This document shows positions 11,148 to 22,374 of a stretch of 64,000 nt of DNA, piece by piece (positions within the stretch are counted from its first letter, which is position 1; each line of letters begins with the position of its first letter). The notes under the pieces were generated by a model, which was not told where the DNA came from, did not search any database, and saw only the letters and a program-made list of their open reading frames with translations. Position numbers and translations under genes: made by a program. The stretch comes from Calendula officinalis (lineage: Eukaryota; Streptophyta; Magnoliopsida; Asterales; Asteraceae), in assembly GCA_963853835.1 (NCBI GenBank), contig OY970824.1, forward strand, positions 44,288,227 to 44,352,226, read 5' to 3'.

Positions 11148-11398
11148 CCGTGGGCCCAAACCCGAGTACTTAATCGGGCCAAGGCCCGTACTTTGCCCAA
11201 AACGATTTAACTAAGTCCATTGGGCCAAAGCCCAATCCTTTGGCCCATTCCTAGCCCAAACCGATTACATTGGGCCCAAGCCCAATCCATGGCCCAACTC
11301 TATTGGACCTTAGCCCATCTTGAGGCCCAAGAGGCCCATCTAGGCCCATTAGGCCCACTTAGTGGCCCATTACGCCCAATCTAGGCCCATTAAGTCGA
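11148..11398 (+). promoter_or_regulatory. Cluster of TGGGCC / GGCCCA words in the B LTR
   Basis: Words of the type TGGGCC, GGCCCA and AAGCCCA occur roughly every 10-25 bases, and the same cluster is present in the 3' LTR at about 20600-20850. TGGGCY ('site II') is a known TCP-factor binding word in plant promoters. It lies downstream of the TATA-like word, so a role as an enhancer is only inferred. Confidence 0.5.
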
Positions 11399-11560
11399 AC
11401 CCATTTCATTTCATGTCATTTCATTTCAAAAACCATTTCATTTCATGTCATTTCATTTTGAAACCCATTTCTTTTCATGTCATTTCATTTTGAAGCCCAT
11501 TTCATTTCATTTTATAAATTAAAGCCCAATGCATTTCATTTCATTTCATTTTATTAAAGT
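11399..11560 (+). repeat. Tandem 'catttcatttcatgtcattt' repeats in the B LTR
   Basis: About four imperfect units of roughly 32 bases repeat the words cccatttcatttcatg and tcatttcatttt. The same array is at 20866-21025 in the 3' LTR, so it is part of the LTR and not a later expansion. Confidence 0.8.
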
Positions 11561-12622
11561 CCAATAATCCAAGTTCATTCGATGTCACAAATCATACAAC
11601 ATAACATTAATTACATATATCATATATTATGACATATATCATAACTAGAATCGCATGTGTTCGCTTAGTCTATTTACAAAGTTATATCGTTTAGGAAGCT
11701 AGGAGCCTTTGAAGGATTCCTCTGTCCTAATTGTCGCTAAGCTTTGCTCATGTGAGTCCACAGCCCCATTACTACTTTTACTGTTTTATAAACTATTGGG
11801 GTGGAAAACATAAACAAATGCTACTGTTTTACTATGACTGTACAACATCTATACATTTTCATTATTGCGTTGGCATGACAAACAATTATTATACCGGACT
11901 AAGGTTTCCAGCAATCATTAACTAGTGGATCTAGACCATGGATATGCAGATAGTACTATTGGTTGACACTTATCCTCCCAGCATTATTTGATCATTACTT
12001 GGTTTATCCAAGACATCTTTCGGGAGTGTATATCCATAAAAGAATGATAACATACTGGAGTTGAAGTGTTGATTGTGGACTTAGGGGTTGGGATATTAAC
12101 TCAATAGACTAGCTACCTGTTGGGGATAACAATCGTGCGATGTCAAACATAACAACTTGTTCAACACATTTTCATAAACAAAACTAGTAATTGTGGATTC
12201 TTCTACAATTACACTTCACTTTTCATACTTACTTCTCATATCATATGAGTGTTGAACCTTATACTTCTCAGTCATAAACCATTTTCATAACAAACATTTT
12301 GGGTAGCAAACACTTTACTTTTATTACAACATTAACTCTGTGGATTCACTCAACATTATTATTGACCCTTTTATATTTATGTTTTTCCAGGGAACTTACT
12401 ATTTTTATTACAACAATCATTTCATTTTCAAACTATTTCTATTTTAGGAAACTTACTATTTTTGGGAACTTTCTATTTTTAGAAAGTGAAACTACTTTTA
12501 TTTTCGTTATTACGTGGTTGTTTGTTTACTTAATTTTTGCTATGTTGTCATGAACGTTACACCTCCGTTCTTCCGCAAAACATTTTAAATGAAGTAAAAC
12601 TCATTTTTGGCGGGGTGTGACA

Positions 12623-12877
12623 GATTGGTATTAGAGCTTAAATTATAGTGAATTAGCAAGCCTAGTCTATAACTACAAAAGATTTTTGGGAAAAACAAAA
12701 ACTTTTACAAAACAAAAATTTCATGGCACGCTGAGTCTCATATCCTGAAGTTTCATTGTTCTCAGATTAGAATATTTGCCTTAGTTAGCTTTGCCTTAGT
12801 GTAATGTTTAGCATTCGTTAGAGAGCCTAAAATTTGCCATGATCTAATAATAAGTTTATATGTCGTGATAAAAAAAA
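12623..12877 (+). other. Primer binding site and first part of leader, element B
   Basis: TGGTATTAGAGC at 12626-12637 is one base from the Met-tRNA primer site TGGTATCAGAGC. The following leader to 12877 is AT-rich and matches 22375-22628 in the adjacent copy. I see no gene in it. Confidence 0.75.
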
Positions 12878-13174
12878 ATGCCGTCAGTGAGCGTTATTAA
12901 TATTCCGTCCGACTCAGAGTACGAAAGTGATCATAGTACTGCTACGTCTAGAAAACGTGTTACGCCTCCTTTGTCTCCAAAGCCAGTGTTTGTACCGGCG
13001 CCGTTTCCGATATCGTCAGCAGATTGGCTTCGTCCCAACTAGCCTCCTATCCCGGTGTATCCCAGTGGACCGCCTGACCTCAAGCCTGGAGAGCGTCCTT
13101 ATCTCTATCGTCTGGTGAAAGATGGTGATCTCTATATGACAACAAGACGACGATCAGAAGCCAGAAGAAGATGA
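12878..13174 (+). pseudogene. Short leader ORF upstream of gag in Gypsy B, one in-frame stop
   Basis: From ATG 12878 the frame runs 98 codons to TGA 13172-13174, broken once by TAG at 13040-13042. The start ('SVINIPSDSEYESD') and end ('IPVYPSGPPDLKPGERPYLY', then 'DGDLYMTTRRRSEARRR') are serine/acid-rich and arginine-rich. The neighbouring copy at 22629-22846 has a matching start ('SVIDVSSDSEYDSD') and, after a frameshift, a matching 'PNGPPTPARDPRPILF' stretch, so a reading frame was probably present in the ancestor. I do not recognise a family. It may be a leader protein or an N-terminal extension of Gag. No membrane segment or enzyme motif is visible. Confidence 0.5.
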
Positions 13175-13379
13175 TTAGTCATCTACGTTTCATCTATATT
13201 TGTTTTCTATTATTATTATTAGGTTTTATGTTTAGCTATTTTAAAAGTTAGTTTTAAGTTAGTATTTTCTTTTATTCAAGTATTGGCGTATGTGCCATAC
13301 TTTATTTTAACACTATTATGTATTAGGAATGTGTTTAATAAAAGTGATAGTTTAGTACAATCTTATTGTTTCTATAAAG
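13175..13379 (+). other. Non-coding leader of element B
   Basis: This is AT-rich leader sequence between the short ORF and the solo LTR insertion. Nothing recognisable is present. The last five bases, TAAAG (13375-13379), are the target site of the solo LTR. Confidence 0.6.
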
Positions 13380-14495
13380 TTAAGGGTTTCATTGTACCTG
13401 ATCGACCACTTGGGTCAACCACCTAGTATGCTTGGTTCGAACATACTGACCAAGAACATGAACTTGTTCTTGTGCGGTTAAAACCAACTAGCTGATTTAA
13501 TCCCTAAAAGCGGAAGTGGGATCAAACCTAATCCTTAAACCCTAAAGGATTGGGATATTGGAAATCTAGATTAGATTAACAAGAAAGAAACCTTATACGA
13601 AAAACTCGAACACACACACATACTTTTGTGTGTTCGTCGAACACTCACCAAGACAAGAGGAGTGGAAGAAGAGTGTTCCATGAAACATACCTTAGTTAAT
13701 GCTTAAGATAGATCCACTGATGATGAACACGACGATCGATCTTCTAGTTGATCACTTGCAACGATGCTTGTTCTTCAATACTTAAAGAACATGAAGAACG
13801 AACGAAGAACACGAAGAACACAAACTTGAGTTCTTGTGTTTGAGGCTTCGGCCGAATAAGAGGAGGGAAAGGGGTGAATTTCGTGTAAAGAGGCAAGGAA
13901 CCAACATCTAGGTTTAAGTCATAAGCCTCCTATTTATAATAGAAGATCTTACACTTAAAACCCTTCTAGTTTAATTAAGATTAACTTCTTAATTAAACTT
14001 CCTTTTTTACATTTTCATCCCTTATAGTTTTAACTAGTTTATTATTGTTGCGCTTAACTATTAAATGTCTAGTATTAATAAACTAATAATTCGGTACCCA
14101 TATACACGAATTATATACTTGTATTTATACTTTTAATAATTAATTATATAATAACCTTTATATAATTTATACAAAAACATTATCCAATTACTATATGATT
14201 TAATAGCTTTAAATCATATCATGGATAATCTATAATTAACACATTGTATATTTACTCAACTAGTAAATGTACAAGTACTTGTATCAATTAGTTAGTTAAA
14301 CTAATCTAGTAATAAGTTAAACTTAGCTTAATACTTAACTGATTCAGAATGACTATTATGAATCATTCCTCTTCGTAGTATCATTCCATATCTTGCTCGT
14401 ATTACATGCACTCACCGGTGTGACCCTTAAGTGTTTCGTAGGCATGGATGTATCATCATAGGTTGACTAACTGTGCACATAAATCCTTCATAAAG
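13375..14495 (-). mobile_element. Copia solo LTR, minus strand
   Basis: A 1111-base unit (13380-14490) is flanked by TAAAG on both sides (13375-13379, 14491-14495). In element sense it begins TGAAGGATTTATG and ends ...ACCCTTAA. It resembles the LTRs of A and F in order of landmarks: a 'ggtgtgaccc' word about 70 bases from the LTR start, a TATA-like 'ctatttataatag' near 13930, 'aacatacc' near 13685, and 'aaagcggaag' near the end. No internal region is present, so it is best explained by LTR-LTR recombination. It interrupts the leader of Gypsy B. Confidence 0.75.
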
Positions 14496-14548
14496 TGTAT
14501 TTCTATACGTCTCTACAACTACTATATCAACGTCTATCTATAATACGT

Positions 14549-14690
<142 letters not shown>

Positions 14691-14812
14691 GTCTATTGGA
14701 CATCTATTTCTTGACTCTTATAATAATTATATCTTTTCTTCATCATCCTTCTATAATATTCTTTTCTTAATTCTTCGTTTTGAATCGTATTAATTGTATC
14801 AGCAATTCATCA

Positions 14813-16069
14813 ATGGCTCGAGGAGGAAATCAAGAAACTATTGAACATATGGTGGAACGCAGAATCGCTGAAGCGATGGCTCAAATGAACGCAACAAGAG
14901 GAAATGCCGGTGGTGCATCTAACAATAGAAACAACGGTATATCATTTGACTCCACAAGAGAAGATTCGTTCATTTTCGCTTTATTTTAACCTAATTTTTC
15001 CTTTTCCTTCTTTATTTGTTTAAACTTTAGATCCCAATGCTAATCGCCAAGGTCAGTCGTTTAAGACCTTTACGTCCTGTCATCCTCCGACCTACTCTGG
15101 ATTTTAAGGTGCCATTGCTATCATCCACTGGATTGAGAAGGTGGAATCTATCTTGAATATCATCCAATGTGCCCCTGAGAATATGGTGAAGTTTGCTGCT
15201 AGTACATTGTCCAAGGAAGCGTTGTCCTGGTGGAACTCCCAACAGCAAGTCTTAGGTCGTGTTAATGCTGATGCTATGACTTGGAATGCGTTTAAAGATT
15301 AGTTAACTCAGAAGTTTTGTCCAAGGAGAGAGCTACAGAAAGTTGAAGTGGAACTATGGAATCTGTCCATGGTAGGATCCGACATTGTTACCTACACGAC
15401 TAAATTCAAAGAAATCGCTCGTCTCGTCCCTCATATGGTTTCCCCTGAATTCAAGCGTATCGTGAAGTATCTTCAAGGTCTGCATGATCTTATTCATACT
15501 CATGTTATTGCTTTTGAACCCACAACTTTTGAAGATGTTGTGAATCATGCTACAAGGTTGACTGATGATGCTATGAGAAGTGGATCGTTCAAAGACAAGC
15601 TAGTGGTGTCTAGCAAATAATCTGAGACTTCAAACAATGAAAATGGAAAGCGTTCCAATGACAACAAACGTGACTACAAAGGGAACAAGTATCAGAAGAC
15701 TAAGAATTATGATGCCTCTAATCAGAACAACAATCAGTCTAATCCTGATTCTAAGCCTTATGCTGGAAGCAAGCCCAAGTGCAACAAATGTAATTGCCAT
15801 CATGATGGTAAGTGTGAGAAGTGCTACAAGTGTGACCGTTGGGGTCACAATTTTAGAAAGTGTTCGTCCAACAATCCTCCTAAGAATCCTGTGTGTTACG
15901 AGTGTGGTGATCCTAACCATTATCGTAATCGTTGCCCTAAGCTTCAGACAACCACAACAACCAGAACGACAACAACAACAACACCGACAATCGTAACAAC
16001 AATCATAATAATAACCGCAATGCCAACAACAACAATGATCATCGGAATGGTCGTGGTCGTGCATTTGTT
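14813..16069 (+). pseudogene. Gypsy B gag, with candidate intron, two zinc knuckles and stops
   Basis: Gag forms the particle and binds RNA. From ATG 14813 ('MARGGNQETIEHMVERRIAE') the frame is open to 14936. After a candidate 94-base intron it resumes at 15031 and reads the retrotransposon-gag core, including 'AIIHWIEKVESI', 'STLSKEALSWW' and 'FKEIARLVPHMV'. In-frame stops interrupt it at about 15105 (TAA), 15302 (TAG) and 15618 (TAA). Two CCHC knuckles follow in the same frame: 'CYKCDRWGHNFRKC' (about 15820-15861) and 'CYECGDPNHYRNRC' (15894-15935). The frame shifts in an Asn/Gln-rich tract at 15950-16040, where the poly(CAA/AAC) sequence favours slippage, before the protease. Not functional as it stands. 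Confidence 0.82.
14937..15030 (+). other. Candidate 94-bp intron in Gypsy B gag
   Basis: The interval begins GTATAT and ends with a T-rich tract then TTTAG. Removing it joins codon phases exactly (exon 1 ends in phase 1; the joined codon is GAT) and links the start ATG to the Gag core frame, which otherwise ends at a stop near 14988. This is inferred from sequence only. Confidence 0.5.
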
Positions 16070-16600
16070 ATGAATGCTCAGGAAGCTCGCAAAAATCCTG
16101 ATACCGTTACCAGTACGTTTGTCGTCAACAATCATTTTGCTTCTATTTTAATTGATTCGGGAGCCGACTTGAGTTTCGTATCGACCGACTTTAAAAGTTT
16201 CTTAAATCTAAATCCTGAACGTTTGAAAGATAAATATGAGATCGAACTAGCGAATGGCAAAGTTGTTAGGTCTAGTGAAGTTTTTAAAGGTTGTAAGCTT
16301 GACCTAGATGATCACATTTTGGATATAGACCTTGTTCCTGTAGAACTAGGTAGTTTTGATATCGTCATAGGGATGGATTGGTTATCTAAAAACCATGCTG
16401 AAATTATATGCTATAATAAACAAATTCGAATCCCTATATCCAAAACAGAAACATTAATTATTAAAGGTGAACAAAGAAACAAAAACATAAAAATCATAAA
16501 CTCTATGAAAGCTCAAAAATATCTTTGTAAAGGATGCCAAGCCTTTCTTGCTCATGTCATTGACACAAAGTCCAAAGATCGTAAGATTGAGGACATCCCT
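16070..16600 (+). pseudogene. Gypsy B protease region
   Basis: The aspartic protease motif 'ILIDSGADLSFVS' (about residues 26-38 from 16070) holds the catalytic D-S-G. The flanking sequence 'VIGMDWLSKNHAEI' matches the second conserved block of plant Gypsy proteases. This part is uninterrupted and continues into the reverse transcriptase in the same frame. It is counted as a pseudogene because the polyprotein is interrupted on both sides. Confidence 0.85.
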
Positions 16601-17851
16601 ATCGTTTGTGAATTCCCTGGCGTTTTTCCTGGCGAATTGCCTGGACTGCCACCTCAGAGACAAGTTGAATTTCGTATTGATCTAATTCCAGGAGCCGCAC
16701 CTATTGCGCGTTCTCCTTATCATCTTGCACCGTCTGAAATGCAAGAACTTTCATCGCAATTGCAAGAACTTCTTGATCTTAGTTTCATTCGACCGAGTTT
16801 CTCGCCCTGGGTAGCTCCGGTCCTCTTCGTTAAAAAGAAAGATGGTTCAATGTGAATGTGCATTGACTATAATGAATTGAATAAAGTAATCATTAAAAAT
16901 CGATATCCTCTTCCCCGTATTGATGATCTATTCGATCAACTCCAAGGATCGAGTTTCTATTCCAAGATTGATCTTCGTTCAGGCTACCATCAGTTAAAAG
17001 TTCATGATGAAGATGTGCCAAAAACTGCTTTCAGAACTGGCTATGGTCATTACGAATTCTTGGTAACGCCATTTGGTGTGACTAATGCACATGTTGTATT
17101 TATGGATCTCAGGAACAGAGTGTGCAAACAGTGTCTCCACAAATTCGTCATCGTATTCATAGATGATATTCTCATCTATTCGCAAACAAGAGAAGAGCAT
17201 GAAGAGCACTTAAGAATTATTCTTGAGTTGTTGGAGAAAGAGAAGTTGTACGCCAAATTGTCCAAGTGTGAATTCTGGTTGCGTGAAGTCCAATTTCTGG
17301 GTCATATTATCAACGAGGAAGGTATCCACGTTGATCCTGCGAAGACAGAAGCTATAAAGAATTGGGAAGATCCAAAGACCCCAACTGAAGTGAGACAATT
17401 CCTTGGTCTTGCTGCTTACTATAGAAGATTCATAGAAAATTTCTCAAAGATTGCAAAGGATTTAACGGTGTTAACACAAAAGGATGAGAAATTTGTCTGG
17501 GGTGAAAAACAAATATTAGCCTTCCAATCTCTTAAGTCTAAATTATGTTCTGCTCCTATTCTATCTCTTCCTGAAGGAATCGACAATTTCGTGGTGTACT
17601 GTGATGCTTCGCACCAAGGGCTAGGTTGTTTATTGATGCAGCATGACAAAGTGATCGCCTATGCCTCTCGACAACTGAAGAAACATGAGAAGAACTATAC
17701 AACTCATGATCTCGAGTTGGGTGCCGTTGTGTTCGCATTAAAGATTTGGAGACATTACATCTACGGTACCAAGTGCACAATATTCACAGATCACAAGAGC
17801 TTGCAACATATCTTCAATCAGAAAGAACTCAACATGAGCCAGCGCAGATAG
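16601..17851 (+). pseudogene. Gypsy B reverse transcriptase and RNase H, two stops
   Basis: The reverse transcriptase shows the usual order: 'GAAPIARSPYHLAP', 'SPWVAPVLFVKKKDGS', 'YPLPRIDDLFDQL', 'SKIDLRSGYHQL' and the catalytic box as 'FIDDIL' (near 17160), with both aspartates kept. RNase H follows with 'VVYCDASHQGLG' (near 17600), 'DLELGAVVFALKIWRHYIYG' and 'FTDHKSLQHIF'. A TGA at 16853-16855 (just after 'KDGSM', where arginine is expected) and a TAG at 17849-17851 break the otherwise single frame. The RNase H motif order fits plant chromoviruses. Confidence 0.9.
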
Positions 17852-18843
17852 GTAGAGTTGATGAATGATTATGACTGTGAGATCAAGTATCATCCTGGGA
17901 AAGCTAATGTGGTAGCTGATGCCTTAAGTCGGAAAGAGCAGCCTAAACCTTGTCGTGTTCGAGCCCTTCCAATTTCCGTTCGTTCTAATCTATCTTCCCA
18001 AGTTCATGAATTCCAAACTGAAGCCTTGAAGGTAAAGAACATCAAAGGTGAAGCTTTGTGTGGTATGGAAAAGCAGTTAGAAGCAAAGGTGGATGGAACC
18101 CTTTATTTCATGGATCGTTTATGGGTTCCTAATCATGGAAGTGTTCGCGATGTCATCTTGAATGAAACTCATAGATCCAACAATTCTATTCATCCTGTTG
18201 CTGACAAGATGTATAAAGATGTCAAAGAATTGTACTGGTGGCCAATTATTAAGAAAGACATCGCAGTATATGTCAGCAAGTGTTTAACTTGTGCCAAAGT
18301 AAAAGCAGAGAATCAGAAGCCGTCTAGTCTTCTACAACAGCCAGAGATCCCTGAATGGAAATGGGAAGAAATCTCTATGGATTTCATAACCAAGTTGCCT
18401 CGAACGTCTAGTGGTCATGATACAATTTGGGTAATTGTTGATCGATTGACCAAATCAGCTCATTTCATTCCTATTAAAGAAATTGACCAAATGGAGAAGT
18501 TAACGAGAATCTATCTAAACGAAGTTGTATCTCGGCATGGTGTGCCAGTCGCGATCATATCTGATCGTGATAGTCGTTTTACCTCTCGTTTTTGGAAATC
18601 ATTGTGAAAATCCCTCGGTCAGACTGAAAGAACAATTCAAACCTTGGAAGACATGCTGAGAGCTTGTGTTATTGATTTTGGTGGAAGTTGGGATTCTCAT
18701 CTCCCTCTAGCTAAGTTCTCGTACAAAAATAGTTGTCATACAACTATTAAAGACGCACCATTCGAAGCCCTATATGGAAGAAAGTGTCGTTCGCCACTTT
18801 GTTGGATTGAAGTTGGTGATCGTCAGATTACAAGAAACAACTG
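17852..18843 (+). pseudogene. Gypsy B integrase, core deleted
   Basis: After the 'HHPGKANVVADALSRK'-type linker the zinc-binding region is visible ('IHPVADKMYKDVKELYWWP' and 'CLTCAKVKAE'), then the core with 'WEEISMDFITKLP' (first catalytic Asp) and 'ISDRDSRFTSRFW' (second Asp). A TGA at 18605-18607 is followed directly by 'SLGQTERTIQTLEDMLRACV'. Compared with intact plant Gypsy integrases, the segment just before the catalytic Glu helix is missing, so the core is both interrupted and deleted. The frame ends at TGA 18841-18843. Confidence 0.88.
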
Positions 18844-19381
18844 ACAAGATTTTCAAAATCAAAGATCGTATCAAGGCTGCAAGAGATCGACAAAAGAGTT
18901 ATGCTGATAATCGTCGGAAGCCCCTAGAGTTTGTTGTTTGCGACCGCGTGTTGCTAAAGGTAGCGCCTTGGAAAGGTGTTGTACGCTTTGGCAAGAAGGG
19001 AAAGCTCAGTCCTCGTTATGTTGGACCATTTGAAATCATAGAAAGAATCGGTGCTGTTGCCTATCGTCTTCGCCTTCCTAAAGAGCTCAGTAACGTGCAT
19101 AACACATTTCATGTGTCAAATCATAAGAAGTTTATTCATGATCCTTCGCTCATTGTTCCTGCTCAGGAAATTATTATCGACGAAAAACTTCATTTCACTG
19201 AGGAACCAATCGAAATCTCCGACTGGAAAGAGCAAAAGCTAAGGAGAAGCAAGATCAAATTCGTTAAAGTCAGATGGAACTCCTAAAGAGGTCCTGAGTT
19301 CACATGGGAACGTGAAGATCAAATGCGAAAGAAATATCCTCATCTTTTTCTCGTTGTCTCTCCTGTTCGCTCTTCGTCTTA
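18774..19381 (+). pseudogene. Gypsy B pol C-terminus with chromodomain-like end
   Basis: In a different frame from the integrase core, this stretch encodes 'DRQKSYADNRRKPLEF', 'LSPRYVGPFEIIERIGAVAY', 'NTFHVSN' and 'KIKFVKVRWNS', then a TAA at 19284-19286 where the copy at 1983-2478 has lysine. Reading continues to 19381 with 'RGPEFTWEREDQM' and 'YPHLF'. The 'VKVRW...FTWE' spacing resembles the chromodomain of Tekay/Del-type chromoviruses, which guides integration to particular chromatin. The domain is too diverged to be certain. Confidence 0.8.
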
Positions 19382-19416
19382 AATTTCGGGACAAAATTTT
19401 TTCAACCAGGGGAGAA
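19382..19416 (+). other. Polypurine tract of element B
   Basis: The 'ccaggggagaa' tract (19406-19416) directly precedes the LTR start at 19417 and matches 2502-2512. Confidence 0.85.
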
Positions 19417-22139
19417 TGTGACAACTCGATATTTCCGGTATGTAATATCATTTCATTTCTAGAACTTTCCTTATTTAGAAAGTTTCTACTTTTATACATT
19501 TATATTTATGGCATCTAAACACACAACAAAACACCAATTTTTACACCATACATTAGTGTTTGATTATTTTAGTCAACACAAAACTATTACTTTCTTATGG
19601 TGGCACATTTGAGCTAAAAACATACTTAAAATAGTAACTTTTATCGGTTACGCGATAAACAAGTTTAATTTAATAAACGTGACTCGAATTGAACTAGCCT
19701 ATAAACCAACGCATCAAACCTTGACCGACCACCATTGTGGCCGGCCTACCCCTACTCGAGACCCCTTGATCGGCCGAACCACCAAGTGTGGTGAAGCCTA
19801 TCTCCTTTTGATTTTCTTGACCTTATCCACCTATTTTGAAAAGAGTCCTTGTTGTAGTCAAATTCTTCCATCTAATCCTAATCCTTCCATATAAATACCA
19901 ATGTTTACCCAGCAATTAAAGCCTATTTGCTTCTTGTTGAATTCGGACAAGCTCTACATCCCGGTCAACCCATTTGTCCGTCTGGTCGCATGCAAACAAG
20001 CAAAACTCGAACCCTAGTTCGTCCGATCCTAGGTATCATTCGATTCCCCATTGTTTTCCTTTAAGTTTTCTTCCTTGCTTGCTTATTGATTCGAACCCGA
20101 GACCATGGCTAAGAGCCATATGGTCTTGGTTAGCCACTATAGCCGTAGCATGCATGCATGTATTCGTATACATGTGTGTGTGTTTGTTTGTATTATTCGT
20201 TACTCACAAGAATTGTTTTTGAATCATTGTTTTGATGCTTTGAACCCTAGATATAACCCTGTTGTGCCTTAAATTCTAGATCTACCCACAAACTCGAACC
20301 CTAGAACCGATCTAGACCAAACCGTAGGGTCTTGGCCTATTCGGCCGACCCACACCCAAACATAAACCCTAGAAACTGAACCTTAACCCTAGTTGACCAA
20401 CATGCTTGAATTTTTGACCTAGATTGACTAGATTTGACTTTTGTTGACCCAAACTTGTGCAAGACTAAACCCTAGACCCGAACTCAAACCCTAGCTGAAA
20501 TCTAGTGGACCAATGTTGACTTTTGTTGACTATTTTGACCAATGTTGACTAGTTTTGACCCATAAGTCAAACCGGGTCAAGGCCGGATCTTGACCCAAAC
20601 CGTGGACCCAAACCCGAGAACTTAATCGGGCCAAGGCCCGTACTTGGCCCAAAACTATTTAACTAAGCCCATTGGGTCAAAGCCCAATCCTTTAGCCCAT
20701 TCCTAGCCCAAACCGAATCCATTGGGCCCAAGCCCAATCCATGGCCCAACTCTATTGGACCCAAGCCTAACTTGAGGCCCAAGAGGCCCATCTAAGCCCA
20801 TTAGGCCGACTTAGTGGCCAATTAAGCCCATTAGGCCCAATCTAATCCCATTAAGTCGAACCCATTTCATTTCATGTCATTTCATTTCAAAACCCATTTC
20901 ATTTCATGTCATTTCATTTTGAAACCCATTTCATTTCATGTCATTTCATTTTGAAGCCCATTTCATTTCATTTTATAAATTAAAGCCCAATGCATTTCAT
21001 TTCATTTCATTTCATTTTATTAAAGTCCAATAATCCAAGTTCATTCGATGTCACAAATCATACAACATAACATTAATTGCATATATCATATATCATATAT
21101 CATAACTAAAATCGCATGTGTTAGCTTAGTCTAATTAGAAAGTTATATCGTTTAGGAAGCTAGGAGCCTTTGAAGGATTCCTCTGTCCTAATTGTCACTA
21201 AGCTTTGGCCAGGTGAGTCCACATCCCCTTTACTACTTTTACTGTTTTATAAACTATTGGGGTGTAAAAAAATAAACAAACGCTACTATTTTACTATGAC
21301 TGTACAACATCTATACATTTTCATTATCGCGTTAGCATGACAAATGATTATTATACTGGACTAAGGTTGTCAGCAATCATTAACTAGTGGATCTAGACCA
21401 TGGATATGCAGATAGTACTATTGGCTGACACTCATCCTCCCAACATTATTTGATCATTACTTGGTTTATCCAAGACATCTTTCTGGAGTGTATATCCATA
21501 AAAGAACGATAACATACTGGACTTGAAGTGTTGACTCTGGACTTAGGGGTTGGTATATTAACTCAATAGACTAGCTACATGTTGGGGATAATAGTCGTGC
21601 GATCTCAAACATAACAACTTGTTCAACACATTTTCATAAACAAAACTAGTAATTGTGGATTCTTCTACAATTACACTTCACTTTTCATACTTACTTCTCA
21701 TATCATATGAGTGTTGCACCTTATATTTCTCAGTCATAAACCATTTTCATAACAAACATTTTGGGTAGCAAACACTTTACTTTTATTACAACATTAACCC
21801 TGTGGATTCACTCAACATTATTGTTGACCCTTTTATATTTATGTTTTTCCAGGGAATTAGGTGCAGTGTAACTGGAGGATATGAGCAGTGGGATTGTCGT
21901 GAGCCATGAATAAAACATTAAGTTTACGAACAATCATTTAATTTACAAACTATTTCTATTTTAGGAAACTTACTATTCATAAGAACTTTCTATTTTTAGA
22001 AAGTGAAACTACTTTTATTTTTGTTTTTACGTGGTTGTTTGTTTACTTAATTTTTGCTATGTTGTCATGAACGTTACACCTCCGTTCTTCCGCAAAACAT
22101 TTTAAATGAAGTAAAACTCATTTTTGGCGGGGTGTGACA
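19417..22139 (+). repeat. Gypsy family B 3' LTR, complete (2723 bp)
   Basis: It starts TGTGACAACTCG and ends ...GGGGTGTGACA. A TATA word is at 19890-19895. Telobox-like AAACCCTA words cluster at about 20230-20490, the GGCCCA cluster at about 20600-20850 and the catttc tandem array at 20866-21025. It is collinear with the interrupted 5' LTR, with many substitutions and small indels, so this is an old insertion. No gene is present in it. Confidence 0.93.
20230..20490 (+). promoter_or_regulatory. Telobox-like AAACCCTA words in the B LTR
   Basis: At least three exact AAACCCTA words and several 'gaaccctag' or 'taaccctag' variants occur here, matched in the 5' LTR at about 3330-3500 and 11014-11040. 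AAACCCTA is the plant telo-box bound by telomere-repeat-binding factors and found in promoters of growth genes. Any role here is inferred. Confidence 0.45.
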
Positions 22140-22140
22140 T

Positions 22141-22374
22141 CCATGAATAAAACATTAAGTTTACGAACAATCATTTCATTTTCAAACAATTTCTATTTTA
22201 GGAAACTACTATTTTTGGAAACTTTCTATTTTTAGAAAGTAAAGCTATTTTCATTTGATATTTGCGTGGTTGTTTGTTTACTTAATTTTTGCTATGTTGT
22301 CATGAACGTTACACCTCCGTTCTTCCGCAAAATATTTTAAATGAAATAAAACTCATTTTTGGCGGAGTGTGACA
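22141..22374 (+). repeat. Second copy of the B LTR 3' end
   Basis: These 234 bases repeat the last part of the LTR (21904-22139) and end ...GGAGTGTGACA at 22374, followed by another primer site. The copies differ at many positions, so the duplication is old or came from joining two different B copies. It begins in mid-LTR ('ccatgaataaaac') with no LTR start. Confidence 0.88.

Larger units (their letters stand above)
11013..12622 (+). repeat. Gypsy family B 5' LTR, right part
   Basis: This continues the LTR interrupted at 3568 and ends ...GGGGTGTGACA at 12622, followed by a primer site. Joined with 2513-3568 it is 2666 bases, against 2723 for the 3' LTR. The difference is mainly a ~70-base segment near 12383 that is present in the 3' LTR (21855-21925) and absent here. 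It carries a dense GGCCCA/TGGGCC cluster and a 'catttcatttcatg' tandem repeat. Confidence 0.92.

Noticed and set aside
15630..16135. Overlapping frames rich in Ile, Thr, Val or Cys on both strands
   Set aside because: They are shadows of the Asn/Gln-rich linker and zinc knuckles of Gypsy B gag.
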